Positions 61,347-64,000 of a DNA stretch of 64,000 bases are shown here, one piece after another; within the stretch, counting starts at the first letter, position 1; the number at the start of each line of letters is the position of its first letter. The stretch spans positions 61,353 through 125,352 of the forward strand of contig NVWV01000008.1 of assembly GCA_002746305.1 (NCBI GenBank), read 5' to 3'. The position numbers and the translations under genes are program-made. The notes under the pieces are model-generated. The model ran no database searches. It was given only the letters and a program-made list of their open reading frames with translations, and was not told the origin of the DNA. Source of the stretch: Bacteroidota bacterium. Its GTDB lineage: Bacteria > Bacteroidota > Bacteroidia > NS11-12g > UBA9320.

Positions 61347-62078
61347 ATGGGTCAAACAATATTCATTTTTATAGTAATAATTATTATTGGTGTCATACTA
61401 AGTTACTTGTTTAGTAAAAAAGCTAGAATCAAACGAAAACTTAAAAATGCTGAATTCAAAAGTTTAGGTGATTTTAAAAATGGTGAAATAGGAAAAATCG
61501 TTGGTCATGTTCAATTTCTTGATGAGCCTCTGATTTCTCCTTTATCTCATCGCAAATGTTCCTATTACTACATACATATTGAGCAGCGGGTTTCATCCGG
61601 GAAGAATAGCCATTGGAAAACTCTTGTTGAAGAAGAAGTGTCCAGTAAATTTTTTATTAGGGAGGGAACTGACCTTGCATTTATCAATGACAATAATCTT
61701 AAATGCTACATTGTCCAAGACAAAAGCTATTCTTCTGGATTTTGGGACGATGCAACGGAAAATTTAGAAAAATTCCTTGACAGTAAAGGCCATAAAAGTC
61801 AAGGCATTTTAGGTTTTAATAAAAAACTTAGATATAACGAAGGTGTTCTGGAGAGTGAAGAAAAAATAGCGGTTTATGGAAAAGGAATATGGAAGAGTGC
61901 AATAAGCTTAGAATTACCAGAGAAATACGAAAAAGTTCTTGAAATAACATCTAGTGAAGGAGTGTCTATTTACTTAAGTGATGATCCCGATACGACATTA
62001 AAAAATGTAAAAAAAGATGCTTATTCAAAGAATAATCGCAAACGAAACCATAAGCAACGCTACAATAAAAATCATTAG
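61347..62078 (+). CDS. GIDE-like membrane protein
   Basis: 243 residues. One N-terminal membrane helix (about 4-22). Residues about 40-150 (GKIVGHVQFLDEPLISPLSHRKCSYYYIHIEQRV) resemble the GIDE/MULAN BAM domain of E3-ligase-like membrane proteins. The last 20 residues are very basic (KNNRKRNHKQRYNKN). No RING finger is present. Function unknown in bacteria. Confidence 0.7.
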   Translation: MGQTIFIFIVIIIIGVILSYLFSKKARIKRKLKNAEFKSLGDFKNGEIGKIVGHVQFLDEPLISPLSHRKCSYYYIHIEQRVSSGKNSHWKTLVEEEVSSKFFIREGTDLAFINDNNLKCYIVQDKSYSSGFWDDATENLEKFLDSKGHKSQGILGFNKKLRYNEGVLESEEKIAVYGKGIWKSAISLELPEKYEKVLEITSSEGVSIYLSDDPDTTLKNVKKDAYSKNNRKRNHKQRYNKNH

Positions 62079-62228
62079 TAACTACACACAACACGGCGTA
62101 TAAAACATAGCTTCTAAAGGCTAGACTCATAACTCCACTCTCCCTTCAAATCTATTTTATGCTTATTTTTGGTATCTATCGCCTGAGGAAACTGAAGAAT
62201 TCTGTTTATCTAGCGGTTGTACTTACTA
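62079..62228 (+). repeat. class B junction
   Basis: CTACACACAACACGGCGTATAAAACATAGC, then core at 62153-62173 (TATTTTATGCTTATTTTTGG) with a TAnnTTTG box, ending CTAGCGGTTGTACTTAC (GTT at 62217). Confidence 0.65.
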
Positions 62229-62888
62229 ATGAAAAACATAATCTACATACTAATCATTCTAACTTTTTTTAGTTCTTGCACTGAACAGAACAAAGAAAAA
62301 AAAAGCGAATCGACTCCTGAGATCAAAGTATCGGATATGGAATCAGTACAATTGGATACTAGTAAAATCTCAAATGACATTTTGTTGAATTGGTCTAATT
62401 ATTACAAATCATTAGATTCTTCTTTCTCATTGGGTAACTTTTCCTTAGAACGAACTGATACTTTAAACTTTATTCGAGGAAATGTATTTGGAATTTTTGA
62501 TGAAGAATTTGACCCAATATATACTGATTTTATTGTCTTTAGTCCAAACCAAAAAAGATATATAGACTTTGACAGTTATCAATGGACAATAGATAAAGAT
62601 AACATTCCGATATTCTCTCCTGACCAAGAAATCAACCTAATTGACCTAAATAAACAGACTATCACGAGAATAGGCTTTAATGGACCATTGCAATGGGTAG
62701 AAAATGCTTTTTGGGAAAATGACTCCACTATTGTTCTCCTTAAAAACTCTAGCGAGGGGGAACTTATCATAAGTAAAATAGACATCCTAAATAGGTATCA
62801 AAAAATATTCAAGTACCAAGGCACCCTACATGTTAATTCAAAATATTCCGAATTAAGATTAAGTAGCAAAGGATTGAAAATTGAATAA
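62229..62888 (+). CDS. lipoprotein of unknown function
   Basis: 219 residues from ATG 62229; a TTG at 62217 is in frame but lies in the junction. Lipobox ending at C17 (TFFSSC). Repeated acidic/aromatic blocks (FIVFSPNQKRYIDFDSYQW, FWENDSTIVLLKNSSEG) suggest a propeller-like beta fold. Not recognised. Confidence 0.65.
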   Translation: MKNIIYILIILTFFSSCTEQNKEKKSESTPEIKVSDMESVQLDTSKISNDILLNWSNYYKSLDSSFSLGNFSLERTDTLNFIRGNVFGIFDEEFDPIYTDFIVFSPNQKRYIDFDSYQWTIDKDNIPIFSPDQEINLIDLNKQTITRIGFNGPLQWVENAFWENDSTIVLLKNSSEGELIISKIDILNRYQKIFKYQGTLHVNSKYSELRLSSKGLKIE

Positions 62889-63027
62889 CAACAAGGGTAT
62901 TCCATGCTTAACCCCTCCTAACAACCCTCCCAAATCTATTTATGCTTATTTTTGATACCTATCGTTCTCTAGCTTTCACTTACCACCAATTGATAGGAAT
63001 GAAATAATTACTCACTAAACATAACAA
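62889..63027 (+). repeat. class B junction, last one in the window
   Basis: CAACAAGGGTATTCC, class B core at 62936-62957 (ATTTATGCTTATTTTTGATACC) with a TAnnTTTG box. The CTAG..GTT end has been replaced by ACCACCAATTGATAGG. Confidence 0.65.
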
Positions 63028-63702
63028 ATGAATCTTATTCGAATTTTCACAACGGCTTTTACTCTTAGTTTAATGACTATTTCCTGTTTGGGACAAACAA
63101 CTTTTTATGCGGCAGATTACTCAATTAATAAGGAGAAAGCCCAAGATCAGTATTATAAAGTTGAACAAAACAAAGACACCATTATAATTCAAGAACGGGG
63201 AATATTTCTAACCAATCCTAGCATATATGCATTCTCTGAATCCAAAATGGATAGTCTCGGATACATATCGATAGAAATAGCTTTTGACAATGGAGAAATT
63301 AAATCAAATGTTACTGTTAATCGGGCATCTCATAATAACAAACTGTACTATTCCTTTTTAAATGGTAAGCTCGTAGACTCCCTAATGATAGCAGACTCCG
63401 TTACACTATTATTTGACGGACCAAATCCAACATTTGATGCTTTAAACTCAAGATTTTTGCAGCACAACAAAACAGAATCTGTAACTCTTGGATTGATTAA
63501 TTGGATTAGCGGCACATTATCAACTGAGCAGGCCTACTATATAATTGGAAAATCCGAAGTTGCAATTCATAAGAAAGAGACCAAGCGAATTTCTTTTTTA
63601 TTCCTTAATGAGAATGACATTCTTCCACATAGTTGTTATCAGAACAAAGAGTCATATAAATTCCGAAAAGTCGAAACTTTACCAATTCAACTAAAAAAGT
63701 AA
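63028..63702 (+). CDS. secreted protein, unknown function
   Basis: 224 residues, signal peptide 1-22 (MTISCLGQ). No Cys besides the signal; KRISFLFLNENDILPHSCYQ has one near the C terminus. Not recognised. It is the last gene of the array; the next gene is of core type. Confidence 0.6.
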   Translation: MNLIRIFTTAFTLSLMTISCLGQTTFYAADYSINKEKAQDQYYKVEQNKDTIIIQERGIFLTNPSIYAFSESKMDSLGYISIEIAFDNGEIKSNVTVNRASHNNKLYYSFLNGKLVDSLMIADSVTLLFDGPNPTFDALNSRFLQHNKTESVTLGLINWISGTLSTEQAYYIIGKSEVAIHKKETKRISFLFLNENDILPHSCYQNKESYKFRKVETLPIQLKK

Positions 63703-63794
63703 CATCCGCAAAAGCTGGAAGTAATGGTTTATATACCGACGGCTGGTAATAATTTGGATGAATGGAATATTTAATGAAATAGTCAAAAAGGAGA

Positions 63795-64000
63795 ATGGAA
63801 GAAAAAGATAAACCAAGACTTTCAAGATTAACTGCCATTATTACTCAGCTACAATCTACCAGAATAATCACCGCGAATTATCTTGCCGACAAGCATAATG
63901 TAAGTGTAAGAACCATTTACCGAGATATCCGTACACTAGAAAAATCTGGAATACCTATTATAACCGAAGAAGGTAAAGGTTATTCTATAATGGAGGGCTA
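63795..64000 (+). CDS. DeoR/YafY-type HTH regulator, N-terminal part (runs off the window)
   Basis: 68 residues visible from ATG 63795, with AAAAGGAG close before it as a binding site. HTH_11-type domain: SRLTAIITQLQSTRIITANYLADKHNVSVRTIYRDIRTLEKSG. Such proteins usually have a C-terminal WYL domain that senses ligands or ssDNA. Partial; the WYL part would lie past base 64000. Confidence 0.85.
   Translation, partial: MEEKDKPRLSRLTAIITQLQSTRIITANYLADKHNVSVRTIYRDIRTLEKSGIPIITEEGKGYSIMEG

Noticed and set aside
18700..63100. Insertion sequences or MITEs as the source of the repeats
   Set aside because: Unit ends differ from unit to unit but match inside one unit, with only GTT/AAC constant; no transposase and no target-site duplications seen. 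This fits cassettes, not IS or MITE ends. Not fully excluded for class C and the 81-bp element.
21510..63700. CRISPR array
   Set aside because: Repeats are 50-330 bp, imperfect palindromes, and the spacers are genes, not 25-40-bp unique sequences.

Overview
The window is a Bacteroidota chromosome segment, most likely Flavobacteriales-like. Evidence for this is the DUF6089 barrel proteins, a methylmalonyl-CoA epimerase, type IX secretion sorting tails, a bacteroidetal rpoN and asnS, and many promoter -7 boxes of the form TAnnTTTG. No rRNA, tRNA, CRISPR array, insertion sequence or recombinase gene was recognised.

Region 1 (1-17.6 kb) is ordinary core genome. On the plus strand: the tail of a Cys/Met-metabolism PLP enzyme, a DUF4180 protein, methylmalonyl-CoA epimerase, an AI-2E family permease, two paralogous DUF6089 outer-membrane proteins around a uracil-DNA glycosylase, and a predicted outer-membrane protein. 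On the minus strand (13.9 to 6.2 kb): enoyl-CoA hydratase, a secreted M43 metalloprotease, aconitase, a coiled-coil protein, rbfA, a LolC/E-like permease and pth. rpoN and two followers run leftward from 16.0 kb and asnS runs rightward.

Region 2 (about 17.6-63.7 kb) is completely different: about 50 mostly small genes, all but one on the plus strand. Nearly every one is separated from the next by a 50-330 bp imperfect palindromic repeat. Each unit starts with GTT plus 4-10 unit-specific bases and ends, after its gene, with the exact or near-exact reverse complement ending in AAC. The match follows the unit, not the repeat between two units. This is the geometry of integron gene cassettes (R' core at the start, complementary R'' behind the gene, crossover G/TT). 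I therefore read the region as a large integron-like cassette array, probably a chromosomal integron or an integrase-less cluster of attC-like sites. No integrase lies in the window, including the left edge where an attI and intI would be expected. Two chemotypes of junction occur: class A (left, with TTACTATTCTTATAC or CTACGTTTCATACAC ends) and class B (mostly right of 39 kb, with a TTTATGCTTATTTTCGAGACC core). A class C about 190 bp long carries a TATATTTG promoter-like box.

Cassette cargo: a C-protein-controlled type II restriction-modification system, a barstar, a Fic protein behind four operators spaced exactly 24 bp, a HAD_SAK-type phosphatase, methyltransferase, DinB-like, isochorismatase with a Crp-type regulator, three Ntn/choloylglycine-hydrolase-like proteins, two SRPBCC proteins, a DODA dioxygenase, YARHG, CPBP, NERD, YdeI-like, LprI-like, EthD, DUF6891, DUF998, GNAT and GIDE-like proteins, and many lipoproteins or secreted proteins of unknown function. 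The single minus-strand gene is a TetR regulator divergent from a DUF3995 protein, with two operators between them. The window ends in the start of a DeoR/YafY-type regulator.
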